From assembly GCA_002110485.1 (NCBI GenBank), contig MOWL01000002.1:310001-374000 (forward strand): a stretch of DNA of 64,000 bases, in the 5' to 3' direction. Positions within the stretch are counted from its first letter, which is position 1, and each line of letters begins with the position of its first letter. The position numbers and the translations under genes are program-made. The stretch is from Emergomyces orientalis. Lineage: Eukaryota > Ascomycota > Eurotiomycetes > Onygenales > Ajellomycetaceae. The notes under the pieces were generated by a model, which did not search any database, was not told the origin of the DNA, and saw only the letters and a program-made list of their open reading frames with translations. Positions 45,662 through 56,376 of this stretch are shown one piece after another.

Positions 45662-46804
45662 ATGGTGCTCGTCACATCTTCGACTATCTCCCTGGCAATA
45701 TCGACGTCGGTCATTGTCCTATTCACGCTTCTTCTATTTTTATCGGGCTACGTGCTGCAACAACAATCTGTCCGAGGAATACAAGCCGCCATCAGTCCTT
45801 CCACACCAACCCGTCTTGCATCACGGCATTTTCCTGTGGCAGGCGGTTCACTCGCTGGCACATATGTTATTGTCAACCAAGGAAAAGAAGCATTCTCCAG
45901 CCCTGATGTTGTGATGGCGGGCAATGTTGGTGCGAGAGGAAGAGCAGGCGGGGAGTTAGGGGAGCTCTCTGGAAATGAGGAAGGTAACTCAGGGCAAAAG
46001 GATCAAGGTAGCAGATATGGACAAAATCATAACCAAGCATACCTCCAAATGATATCAAGACCCAGCGTGTCGGGTATCTGTTCGAGCCTTTTATTCTTCA
46101 AAACACTCGCCTCTCAAAGCGAGATCCGGACAGACAAAGTTTTCCTCTACCCGCAATCATGGGACCGGAATTCGCCAACCAAAAGTATCGCGAAGGCTTT
46201 AAGCCTCCTCAAACAATATCAGGATGAATACGGTATAATTATACACGCAATTGATATGGCGGATCCAAACTACCGCTTTCCATCCAACACAAAGCTCCTC
46301 AGCAGAGCCTCCCATAAATTAACTCATTATGAAAAAATCTTCTATACCCGCTCTCCCGGCGTGCTTCTGGATTCCTCAAAACTCAACCAATTATTCTTCT
46401 CCCCACCTCCCACGTTCTCGTCCTCATCGTCATCTTCATACTCGCCATTTTCGTCATGGAAGAAGAGAAGGAAAACGAACGACAATTCACAAACCGACAT
46501 GTGGGTTCCAACCCGCTTATCAACAGTGAATGCGGACCTCCCTTATGCGTTTCTCGTCACGACAGAGCATATCCCGTCTGGCCGCGTTTCTATAAGATCA
46601 CATGTACCAATTCCGTCCGTCAAACAATCATTGATCGTTCCAGCAATATCTAGATTCCCGGTGGAGAAAAGTGCAGTGCTATATCCTGCCTATGTGTTCT
46701 TTGAGAAAAATAAGGATAAAATGCGGGAAATGGAGACTGGGTATTATCAAGAATGGAAGAAACAGGTTCAAGATATGTGTAAGGGGATTGATATTAATGA
46801 TTGA
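45662..46804 (+). CDS. GT8-like (glycogenin/GNT1-type) protein lacking the DxD motif
   Basis: Single exon, 380 aa from ATG at 45662. An N-terminal signal anchor (ISTSVIVLFTLLLFLSGYVL) points to a type II Golgi or ER membrane protein. After a stem region the GT8-like fold is suggested by YLQMISRPSVSGICSSLLFF, KVFLYPQSWD, a segment with LSLLKQYQDEYGIIIHAIDM, and LTHYEKIFYTRSPGVLLD. In active GT8 enzymes the last segment reads like YLDSDMLVL; here RSP stands where the metal-binding DSD is expected (about residues 228-232). STVNADLPYAFLVTTE replaces the usual acceptor-side motif. A Ser-rich insert (SSSSSSSYSPF) lies near 255-270. Family assignment rests on my reading of this alignment and is moderate. 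It may be a pseudo-enzyme subfamily. Confidence 0.65.
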   Translation: MVLVTSSTISLAISTSVIVLFTLLLFLSGYVLQQQSVRGIQAAISPSTPTRLASRHFPVAGGSLAGTYVIVNQGKEAFSSPDVVMAGNVGARGRAGGELGELSGNEEGNSGQKDQGSRYGQNHNQAYLQMISRPSVSGICSSLLFFKTLASQSEIRTDKVFLYPQSWDRNSPTKSIAKALSLLKQYQDEYGIIIHAIDMADPNYRFPSNTKLLSRASHKLTHYEKIFYTRSPGVLLDSSKLNQLFFSPPPTFSSSSSSSYSPFSSWKKRRKTNDNSQTDMWVPTRLSTVNADLPYAFLVTTEHIPSGRVSIRSHVPIPSVKQSLIVPAISRFPVEKSAVLYPAYVFFEKNKDKMREMETGYYQEWKKQVQDMCKGIDIND

Positions 46805-47663
46805 TGTAATTTCTGGGAAAACTTAAATTTCGATCAGGCGTTTGCTTGCATATGGGTGGTTTGTTTTTTATGATTATTTTCGCCATGTTATATATATTTG
46901 TGTTTTTTCGGGCCTTTGCCATCCCGCCAACTTGTGGCTCTTGGTTCTGTGATTGCATACGGATCTGGATTTGATCTTCTTTTGGATATTACTGATTTCC
47001 TGTATTATATGTGTTGTGGGTATAATTTAATGCACATGGAAGCTTTGTCGTGCTGCGATTTGGTGACTAGTCTGAAATGCGATGTTCTTCTTAAGCTCCT
47101 TGGTCAGCGGGCCCTATTGCGTGAGCCCTGATTGAGTAGTTAAGCAAAATTTTTTGGTACTTCAAGTATATCTTTATGATACATAATTCTCGGTTAGCAA
47201 ACACGATAATTTCGCATTACCGGCTTCTATTTGTTGCTCAACTCTCCCTCCCAACCTTGGATGGATGGGCTGCCTGATACTCCAGCGCCATTTTCACAAG
47301 ATACTCCTATTTAACACCAACGAATAAACAAATTGAAGGGCCCATGGCTTTTGCCAAGCCAAGCGGACCAATTGTAGCACAGACGATTTCATCCGGCAGC
47401 TACAAGATACCTTTTTCCAAAAATCCCGCCGCGTGAAATAATGAGCAGCCGTTCCAAAGTCATCTGACGCCTGATAAATAGATAATAAGAAATGGGGTAT
47501 ATAGAGATAGGAAAAGGGTACAGAGAAAAAAGTAGTTTAAGCATACATGGGGATTGAAGCGGTCCAGTAAAAGTCTCCAGAAGCGAAAATGCTAGGTAAT
47601 GTAGAGTGTTGTAGATGTGCAACGACATGTTAAATAATCCTTTTAAGATATCAATTAGTAGGG
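46805..47663. other. Convergent intergenic region
   Basis: About 0.86 kb between 3' ends of the GT8-like gene and SPT8. AT-rich, with no recognised gene or repeat. Expected to hold both 3' UTRs. Confidence 0.5.
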
Positions 47664-49725
47664 TCAGAGAACGCCTATTTCATAACCGAGCAAAACTTCC
47701 GTATTGGCTCCCTCCCACCCGCGGTTGCCGCCAGTGGATATCATATATCGACATGCCGTATCCATGTACAGCTGCGAGACCACTCCAGTACGATGACCTG
47801 GAACAATGAGGAAGGGCACAGTTGAGCGGCCTGAAGAATGATCGTCCTTGAGATCATAGAGACGAAGAATATCGTACGAAGCGCTATATAGAACTGGTTA
47901 GTAAATAAAATCAAGTTCGCAAAGCATGATATGCTCATCCTACTGATGTAGTTAGCTTGGCTATAGAGGAGCTCAGACATACCAGATTAGATGTCTGCCG
48001 TTCGGCATTGCTTTGACAGCAGAGACTGGGCCGCTTCCTTGCGGAAATTTAAACGTCCGTTCGGCATTACGAAGTCCTTTATGCAGGCTAAATTCCTCTA
48101 CAGTACCGTTACGCCGTCCAGCATAAATATAGTTCCCGTTTGGTGACCAACATGCATTCATGCACCATGGGGGAGCATTTCGAGAAACGATCTTGGCAAT
48201 AGGGTTGGGTTGTCGCCTGTCCCAGACTCGTATCGTCCCGTCAATCGAAGCGGAGAAAAAAGTAGTATCGGAGATTACGTCTGAGCTTTCATCTGGAGAT
48301 GTCTCTGTTTTATCTTGGCTTGGCGGTACACGCTCCAGATCATCGGCGTGGGGAACTCCATTCACTAGGGTTTCTGAAGAAATACCATTGGGCAAATTTC
48401 CAGTTGCAGTGGCAGAAGCTTGAGCTGGTTGGTCACCTTTTTCTGACCCAGTGTCAGCTGGATGCTGGCTATCCGAGACGCCATTTGGTTGAGGAGCAGG
48501 CATATCCTCTCCTTGCTTTTCATCTTCTGGTTGCTGAATACCGTTCGCAAGAGCTTGGGAAAATTCGTCATCTTCGTCTATCGCAAAAGCACCACCGGAC
48601 GGCGCTTCAGTTTCACCCCCTTCTCCGTCTCCAAAAAGCGAATCGGTGCCAAAAAGCGAATCCGCCGGTGATCCAGCGGCTTGGTTTGCATTAGCGCCAC
48701 CTTCGCCTTGTTGTGCTGGATTTTCCCCATTTTGGAAGGCAAAACTGGAAGTGCCATTGGCGCGGTTATTCGATGAGTATGTCCCATTCGTCAAAGGGGG
48801 CTCCCCGCTTTCCTGTGGTACAGGTACGCTAGATTCCGGCCGTATTTCAATCGATGATATCTGCCCTGCGCTAGATCCGAAAGTTCGCCTTGGTTGCCCG
48901 ACATTTAAATCCCAGTCGTGGACCTTTTTATCCCAGCTTCCTGAAATGAGAGACCGCTCATCTGACGTGAGACATAGGACTGAAACTGCAGAGGTATGTT
49001 GCTGAAGAAGGGCGATTTCCTTTCCCTCGTCGTGGCGGACGGACTGCAACCTAATGCTCCCTGATTCGAGACCGGAAAGGAGCCACAGCCCTTGACTGTG
49101 GGAGGCAAGAGAATAAACCGGCGACAGTGCATTCCCATCCATATTTTCCCAGTATGTCATCAAAACTCCGGCCTTTACAACGCTATCCACGAACGGGTGC
49201 CTTTGCGCAACCGTCAACATCAATTTGCTATTGATGGAATCTACCCAGTTGAATTTCCGCACATATCCGTCCGAACCGCCGCTGAATACCCATCTCATGT
49301 CTGCCGTCGCTGTGATCGCGTTAATCGAAGTGCTGTGTGGGGCTGCGGTGGTTGGAACAATATCGTAAGTGGTAGCGGCAAGCGCCTCCGGGCGCACCAC
49401 TGGGCGCAGGGGAAGCGGCGAATCAGAAGCGGCATTACTCGTGGGAGAAGGAGAGGTCAAAAGGGCTTGACGATTCGATTGGTTTGCTGCGGCAGTCTGG
49501 CCATCGGAAACAATGCTGGAATTGGAAGGGCTTTCAGGATCTGGCTCTGGGCCGACATCCTCCATATCCCCCATCGTATCGTCCATGTCATTATCAGAGC
49601 TACCATCTTGCGACCCTAAGACAAGGCGATATTAGATGCTAGGACAATAAATATCGAAAGCGCAAGAGAGTATATCCCTCACCTGCCATATCACGATCAT
49701 CATCGTCATCCCCAATTGACGGCAT
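47664..49725 (-). CDS. SPT8: SAGA complex subunit Spt8 (WD40)
   Basis: Model: complement(join(47664..47883, 47983..49615, 49683..49725)), 631 aa. Exon 1 (43 nt) encodes an acidic start (MPSIGDDDDDRDMAG); intron 1 is 67 nt and intron 2 is 99 nt with branch tttaCTAACcag, joining HLIC to ASYDILRLYDL. The WD40 propeller begins near residue 110 (MRWVFSGGSDGYVRKFNWVD, INSKLMLTVAQRHPF, SLASHSQGLWLLSGLESGSI, SLISGSWDKKVHDWDLNVG). A low-complexity acidic insert of about 180 residues (roughly 287-470) separates this from the last repeats (FFSASIDGTIRVWDRRQPNP, WSPNGNYIYAGRRNGTVEEF). Spt8 helps SAGA recruit TBP to promoters in the nucleus. These runs are highly characteristic, so the call is confident. 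Confidence 0.94.
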
Positions 49726-51900
49726 CTTGGATTAATTAACACCCGTCAATTTTATGCCGAGTTGAGATAAATCTGCTCTGTCCAAAATATATAGAGGTAT
49801 GGTAGAGTCGTGTGTGCTGGCAGGGGGACTGCAACTAGAATTAGGACATGGGGTTAGTAAACAATACGATCAAAATAGTTCATATACCGAAAATGGAACG
49901 GAAAGCCGCAGTGCCAGCAGTAGATTGGGTATATAACCACAGCTCAGGATATAAATTCGTGATAAAAAGAAGCTGTTGATCGAACCAGAATGATGATGAC
50001 ATCGGAATGGACATCGGAGTTTGATATGACTAAGCGTAACTTCGGAACTACGTTTTTCCATCATTTCCACCAAACTTCAACAACTTCATGAGGACAATGA
50101 ACCCGGTTCTGGCACAGTCGTTAGTATCCATGGATTACCAACACTGCGGGCTAAAGAATGAAGCTGGGGCATAGTTCTTCGTGAGGATGCGAACGGAGCT
50201 GTCTCAAGCATGGGCTCTTTGAAACAGAGACGCCGTTCAATTTCAGGCAAACAGTTGTTGGGTAGTTATATTTTGAAGCTGGAGATAAAAACTCATCTCC
50301 TTGCCAGTGAGAGTATTCTTTTTTTGTTGAGCATTTACCGGCCGGGGATCTTTGGGGTTTACTGTTGCGGTAATGGAAAGCCCTATCAACGGTAGACCAT
50401 ACGATCACATACATTCTTGGCTCGATGGAAGATGCTGAGAGCTCGAAACAATATTCGACGCACCACATTTCGTCCCCCAGTGGAGGGGGAATAAAATGTA
50501 CTTCTTGAAATTATCTCAGTGAAGGCTTAAAATTCCCCAACTTTGTGAGAGGATTCATCTCGACTTCCACATTGATCTATAAGCCCCCCTGGATGGCTTC
50601 AGATAAAGAGAAGAGTTTTATTTGGAAATAAACTCGCGGATAAAACTCTCGATGTGCCGTGAGATTCGGGGCATCTAATATCCTAAACCATCAAGGCGGT
50701 TCGCTAAAGCAATAAGGATGCATTCCTGACTTCTACTACTCTTCATTTGACATTTAATTCATCACTAGAAGAAGCTTAAATTGACCTTATATTCCACCAG
50801 CTTGGCTCTTTCTTGCACAGATGCAATTACCCGCCTTTACCAAACAAAGAGTAAATGAAACGTCGCAAAATTTCCTGCTCAAACTAATGTTGTCTCTTGC
50901 TTTCTATACATAGCTGCACTGATCAGCATCAGGTTTGCAAGCGTGTTTCTTCTATTTGTTTGATTTCTTGGGTTGTATTTGCTTCTCCAACAAAATTCCA
51001 CACCCACATTTCAGATACCACTTGGCATGTTTCTGCATGCTTTGTTCATCTTCTAAGGGTGTATATTTTGGTCGAACTATCTTTCCCTTTGTAGCTTATA
51101 TACGCTGTGCTCCCCTGGGTTTTAGTGGAATGTGATGGTCTGAATTCCCGGCCAAACTGGAGGACCATACAGCACTCATCCCTCTTAGGATGCCAAAGGT
51201 CATCGATAAAAGGCCTCCTCCGTGGCTTCTTCTGCCATCCTCTAAATCCCCGGCAAACTTCTTAACTGAAGAGGATCAATAGTGAGCTTTTTTTTGAGGC
51301 TATAGCAGGAAATTTAAACTTAAACCCTTATTTGTCCTAGAGGCAGCCGGAGATACATCATTCTCATCGCTTATTGACAAACATTTTTTTCCTATGCTAC
51401 GGGCCGAAGTTTTACCATGTTAACCTGGCTTAGCTACGAAGTTCTCTTGTCCCAAACAAAGAACCAAAACAACATCTGACCTTGCCCAGTTATCTTTTCT
51501 TTTTCCCATCAATTATTTCATTGCTTTGGTTTAATTTACTCCTTTCACTGTCTATCACACACTCCCTTGAAGCAGATTTTACTAGCTCAGTGCCTTTTTC
51601 ACTCGTGGGCAATTAAAAAGTTTGCTTTCTATTGTTTGGTTGTAGTTTTACATGCTGGGCAGCCGGTATTCACTATCATTTCGGTGAAGCAATGTTTCCA
51701 TACTTCCGAGGTCAGTCTAATGTAACAGTGTCTCATCAGCTGTTATCCTCCCTTTGATGCGCATATATATATGAACCGGTAACTTGATAAACAAGGTGAA
51801 ATTCATATAGTACGAAAGACTACTGTTTTTTCAATTACGCCTAGGAGGGTTACTAAAAACCTTCAGAGTCAAGGCTAACCAAGTCCACGTGAAAGCAGAA
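49726..51900. other. Divergent intergenic region, SPT8 / helicase
   Basis: 2.2 kb. I searched it for an upstream exon of the helicase, whose relatives are much longer at the N-terminus, and found none. The frame before 51901 stays open back to 51811 and a plausible acceptor (ttttttcaattacgcctag) ends near 51844, so a missing 5' exon is possible. No other gene is supported. Confidence 0.5.
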
Positions 51901-54900
51901 ATGAGAGCGCGCGGGTTTAACCCTACGCGTCTACCGGGCCCACATATCACTCTAAACAAAGATATCCAGGCGTATGTCGAAGAGACTCGACGTGCCGCCG
52001 CGGGGGGTACTTGGACGGCAAAGCCAGAACTTCCCACCACAAACGAGATCCTAGGGGTTGACGAATACGATGATTCTTCCAGAAACCATGTCGACTTAGT
52101 CCCTAATAAAATCCAAGGCCCATGGCCGTCAAATGAGATATACCTGAAGACTCATTACGATCTGCTCAGAGAGGATGCTGTTGCTTCATTAAGGGATGCA
52201 GTAGCTTATGTAAAAGGAGATCCACGCATGAAAGATTCCCTAGATGTCTGTATCTATGAAAAAGTAAGCGTTTTGTTTAATTCCGTTCACAAACGTAACG
52301 ATCCCTAGACTAACCAATGTATTAATTAGGTGTATATAATTGGGGTAACTTGTGCAGACGCAGGCCTAGCCATGAAAGTCCAGTTTTCTACAGCTCGTGC
52401 TGGAAAGAATATCGTTTGGGAATACTCTCCAAGGCTAACCACAGGCAGCATTGTCGCACTGACTCCGGCACATGACATGTTCAAATCCAAATGCATTGTC
52501 GCTGTTGTTGCTGCCAGGCCTCTGGATGAACTGAAACAGACCCCTTCTGAAATAGATATATTCTATGCGCGAGCTGAGGATGCGGAATTTGACCCCCAAC
52601 AGGAGTTTGTTATGATAGAAGCAAGAAGCGGCTATTACGAGGCATCACGACATACATTAACCGCTTTGCAGAAAATGGCAAGGGAAGGGTAGGTAATCCC
52701 CTTCATATTTATGATTACGCGTGTGTTGATAGGTTATCTGATGGCATTTTAAAAGCTTTCCCTTCTCAGAATATATATGTGATCTTCAGCCTACTATTGA
52801 CCCTCCCGAGTACATCAGGCTGAACCCTTTCGTCGACATGTCGTCTACCTTAATTGATGAAGAGTGTGCAAAGATAGATGTTCTCAACAACTGGCCGTCT
52901 CCCCCTGAATCTCTGGATTTGTCTCAATGGAATGCGTTGCGTCAAATTCTCACGAAAAAGTTGGCTATAGTACAAGGCCCACCGGGAACTGGTAAAACTC
53001 ATGTCTCTGTCATTGCGTTGAAGTCGCTACTCTCAACCCTACCTTCCACCGACCCACCAATTATTGTTGCGGCTCAGACAAATCACGCCCTGGACCAGCT
53101 ACTTCGCCATCTTGCGCAGTTCGAAATGAATTATGTTCGACTTGGTGGAAGAAGCACGGATCTGGACATAAAGAAGCGGACTATATTCGAGTTAAGGAGA
53201 GCTAACCCTGTTCCAACAATCCCCGGTGGATTATTCGGCCCATCCAAGAAGCGGTTGAAGGAGCTCGCGGAAAATATCTTTAAACTTCTGGAGCCATTTG
53301 CTCCAGCTAACTCTAAATCACCGCTACCGGCAGTGCTATTGCTAAAATTGAATATCATTACCCAATCGCAGCATGATTCTCTGGTTAAAGGAGCTGAAGG
53401 ATGGGTTCACGGCGGTGATCAAGTGGAACCGCTTTCTGCCTGGCTTGGAGATAGCAAGGTCAAGTTCGACGTGGTTTACCAACCGAATAACTTTGGTTTT
53501 GCTGAAGATGACATTGATCTTGAATATGAGCAACTTAAGGAACTCGAACTCGAACAGGGCATCGAAGAGGAGGACTCCGAAATTTTGAGAGGGCCATATA
53601 TGTCCATAATGGAGCAGGTTAAAGGACGCAATCTCTCCACAACAGCAACAGACGCTTCGCGAGGCCGATTTTCAAAGTACGACGATCTTTGGAAAATACC
53701 TGCACGCGACCGGGGTGGAATCTACTCGATATTCCAAAAGTTTGCAAAGGAAGCCATCCAGGACTCGTTTCGTTCCCTAGCCAGGAGATATGAAGTGGCT
53801 TCTGAGAATCTCAAAACCGGAAAATGGGAGCTAAATTCCACCATCGTTCAATCTGCGAGGGTAGTGGGCATGACGACAACTGGCTTGAGCAAATATCGCG
53901 CCCTTATTTCGAGCATAAAGCCAAAGATAATTATGGTTGAAGAAGCGGCTGAAGTGATAGAAGCCCCAATTGCTGCAGCTTGTATAAAATCGTTGGAGCA
54001 TCTTATTCTCATTGGCGACCATAAGCAACTCCAAGGCAACTGCGCAGTCAAAGAGCTTGAAGGAGAACCATTTTTTCTTAAAGTGTCGTTATTTGAACGA
54101 CTCGTGCATAATGGAATCGAGTTTAAAGCCTTAATGAAGCAGCGGCGTATGGCCCCGGAAATCCGAAGGCTCCTGGCACCCATATACGATGATCTAGAAG
54201 ATCACCCGTCCGTGGTGACCAGACCAGGAGTCCCTGGAATGGGTGGCGTTAACTCGTTCTTTTTCTGCCATGGATGGCCCGAATCTTCCGACAGCCTGCT
54301 CTCCAAATACAACGACGGTGAAGCACGCATGATTGTCGGATTCTTTATCTATCTCCACCTCAACGGAGTTGCAGTGCAGGACATAACAATTTTAACCTTC
54401 TACAACGGCCAGCGGAAGAAAACCCTCAAGGCTTTGAGAGACAATCATTTACTGCAGGGGCAGTATCTCAAGGTATCCACAGTCGATTCATATCAAGGGG
54501 AGGAAAATGAAATTGTCTTGCTATCCCTGGTTCGGAGTAATGAGAACAGCGGAAACATGGGGTTCCTTGCCGTTGAAAACAGAGTGTGCGTAGCCCTATC
54601 GCGGGCAAAGCGGGGATTTTATATATTCGGAAACGCTGAGTTTCTTGCTGTGTCTAACCCGCTTTGGTGGGAAGTTGTTCAAATCGTCAATTGCGGTCCG
54701 AAGAGGATAGGTTATCACGTTCCAGTGACTTGTGCGAACCACCAGACCAAAACGTATATCGCAGAACCAGAAAAATGGACCCTTACCAACGGAGGTTGCT
54801 CTTTGAAGTGTGATCAAAAATTGAAGTGCGGTCATAACTGCCCTCTTCTCTGCCATGTGTGGGTACCTACCTCTATGAACCCTGCCCCCCCTCTCCCCCG

Positions 54901-55422
54901 GGCTCCAACCGGTGAACTGACAAATACCATCGCAGGGTATCACATTCCCAAGTAAAATGTCAACAGCCATGCACTGAACTTCTCCCTTGCGGGCACGCCT
55001 GTGTCGAAGTTTGCCCTTGCCCCTGCAAATGTCAATACGGTGATTGTTCTGTCTTGAATGAGGGCTTCAGGGCGGGGGAAAATCCTCCAACTGGCACATG
55101 TGCCGATCCTCATGACCTTAACGCACATACAGACTTCGTCCAGAATTATCAGAATTATTCGAATGGCGGAGCCAAACACGACGATGCACGACTTGCCTCA
55201 ATGGCAAATGAATTGGCCATAGTCGAGCGTGAAAACGAGCAGGCGGGTCCTCATCCGCCTGGTGATGACGTTTCAATCTTCGACAAGCCTTCACAACCTA
55301 TCCTGAAAGAAAATTCAATTCCGCAGGTAGCACCGACTGGTCATACACCGATGCGCCAGAAATACGTACACTATTTCTCCTCCTGGCCGGGTCCTTCGAA
55401 TAGCGGACATAAAACAGAATAA
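51901..55422 (+). CDS. SF1 RNA helicase of the NF-X1-type zinc finger family (Hrr1 / SAD-3 / ZNFX1-like)
   Basis: Model: join(51901..52263, 52330..52688, 52756..54858, 54936..55422), 1103 aa. Introns of 66, 67 and 77 nt restore frame; the second joins MAREG to FPFSEYICDLQPTIDPPEYI. The N-terminal part has the family marker GPWPSNEIYLKTHYDLLRED. Helicase motifs: I VQGPPGTGKTH, Ia VAAQTNHALDQLL, II IIMVEEAAEV, III GDHKQLQG, V/VI STVDSYQGEENEIVLLSLVR and VALSRAKRGFYIFGN. After these come a CGHNCPLLCH / CQQPC...CGHACVEVC NF-X1-type zinc cluster and a polar tail. S. pombe Hrr1 acts with RNA-dependent RNA polymerase in heterochromatic RNAi, and Neurospora SAD-3 in meiotic silencing; a silencing role here is inferred from family. 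It is shorter than most relatives at both ends, so the 5' end is uncertain. Confidence 0.85.
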
Positions 55423-56376
55423 TTCGAGTCTCTTTGAAGGAAAACGGTGTCGACATCGAACATGAATCGTGGCGCATAAGATTAATAACTCACATTCACG
55501 GGGACATCTACTACTTTACTGGTGTTTGAGTCTGAATCTTTCTAACGAGTAGACACAGGTAAACACCGGGGGGGGGAAAGGATGGCTTTCATAGCGGCTT
55601 TTAGTTGGTAATTTGTAGCAAAAATGTATGATAGAGTGGGCAAAACCTGATATGCCCCCTTGGCTATGCTGTTTCAACTGAGTGATAATAGTTAGTTCGG
55701 GTTTGGAATAAATGCACATTTATGACGTTCAGCCCTGCGAATTAGATGAAATGCTCTTTTTTAATTGACGCCATATCGGCACTCCTGATAAATCTACCTA
55801 TCATACCATTGAAATGTGAAATTAATCAATATCTATCTATATGGAGAGAGAGAGAGAGAGTATTTAATCTAGCAACGCTATACAGCATGCGTAATGTGAA
55901 TCCGCAAGTGCGTGCTCATCCATCCATAGCACTCAAATTTTGCTAATTCTCGTTCCTTCCAAATTCCTAAAGCAAACCTAATAATGAAAATATAAAATAT
56001 ATCAGGAGGAACAGAGCTCGAGTGGGGAGACCAAATAATAATGGTTGAGCGGAGGAGCAAGGGTAAGGCAGGTTGCCCGCCTTAGCCTTTATGGGAGTGA
56101 CAGGAAGATAATGAAACTTTTTCTTTCCTTTGATACTCAACTTTTCCCATTTGTGAAATAACAATACCAACAACCCCATTGGGGAAAAATACAACCAATA
56201 TCTAGCTCTTATGTATGTACAGTAGTTCCATGAACCACATGAGGCTATATACACTGAAAACCAAAAAGCGGTATAAAACACCAAAAAATAATATCACAAA
56301 CAAAAAGCAAAAAGAGCAGACGAGCCCTTAGTTTCAATCAGTGATACAACACCACTAAAGCCACTCAATCACTCAC
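55423..56376. other. Convergent intergenic region
   Basis: About 0.95 kb between helicase and ABC transporter 3' ends. It contains a short (GA)8 run at 55844-55860 and a G8 run near 55570. No gene recognised. Confidence 0.5.
55844..55860. repeat. (GA)n microsatellite
   Basis: Seventeen bases of alternating GA in AT-rich intergenic DNA. Confidence 0.9.
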
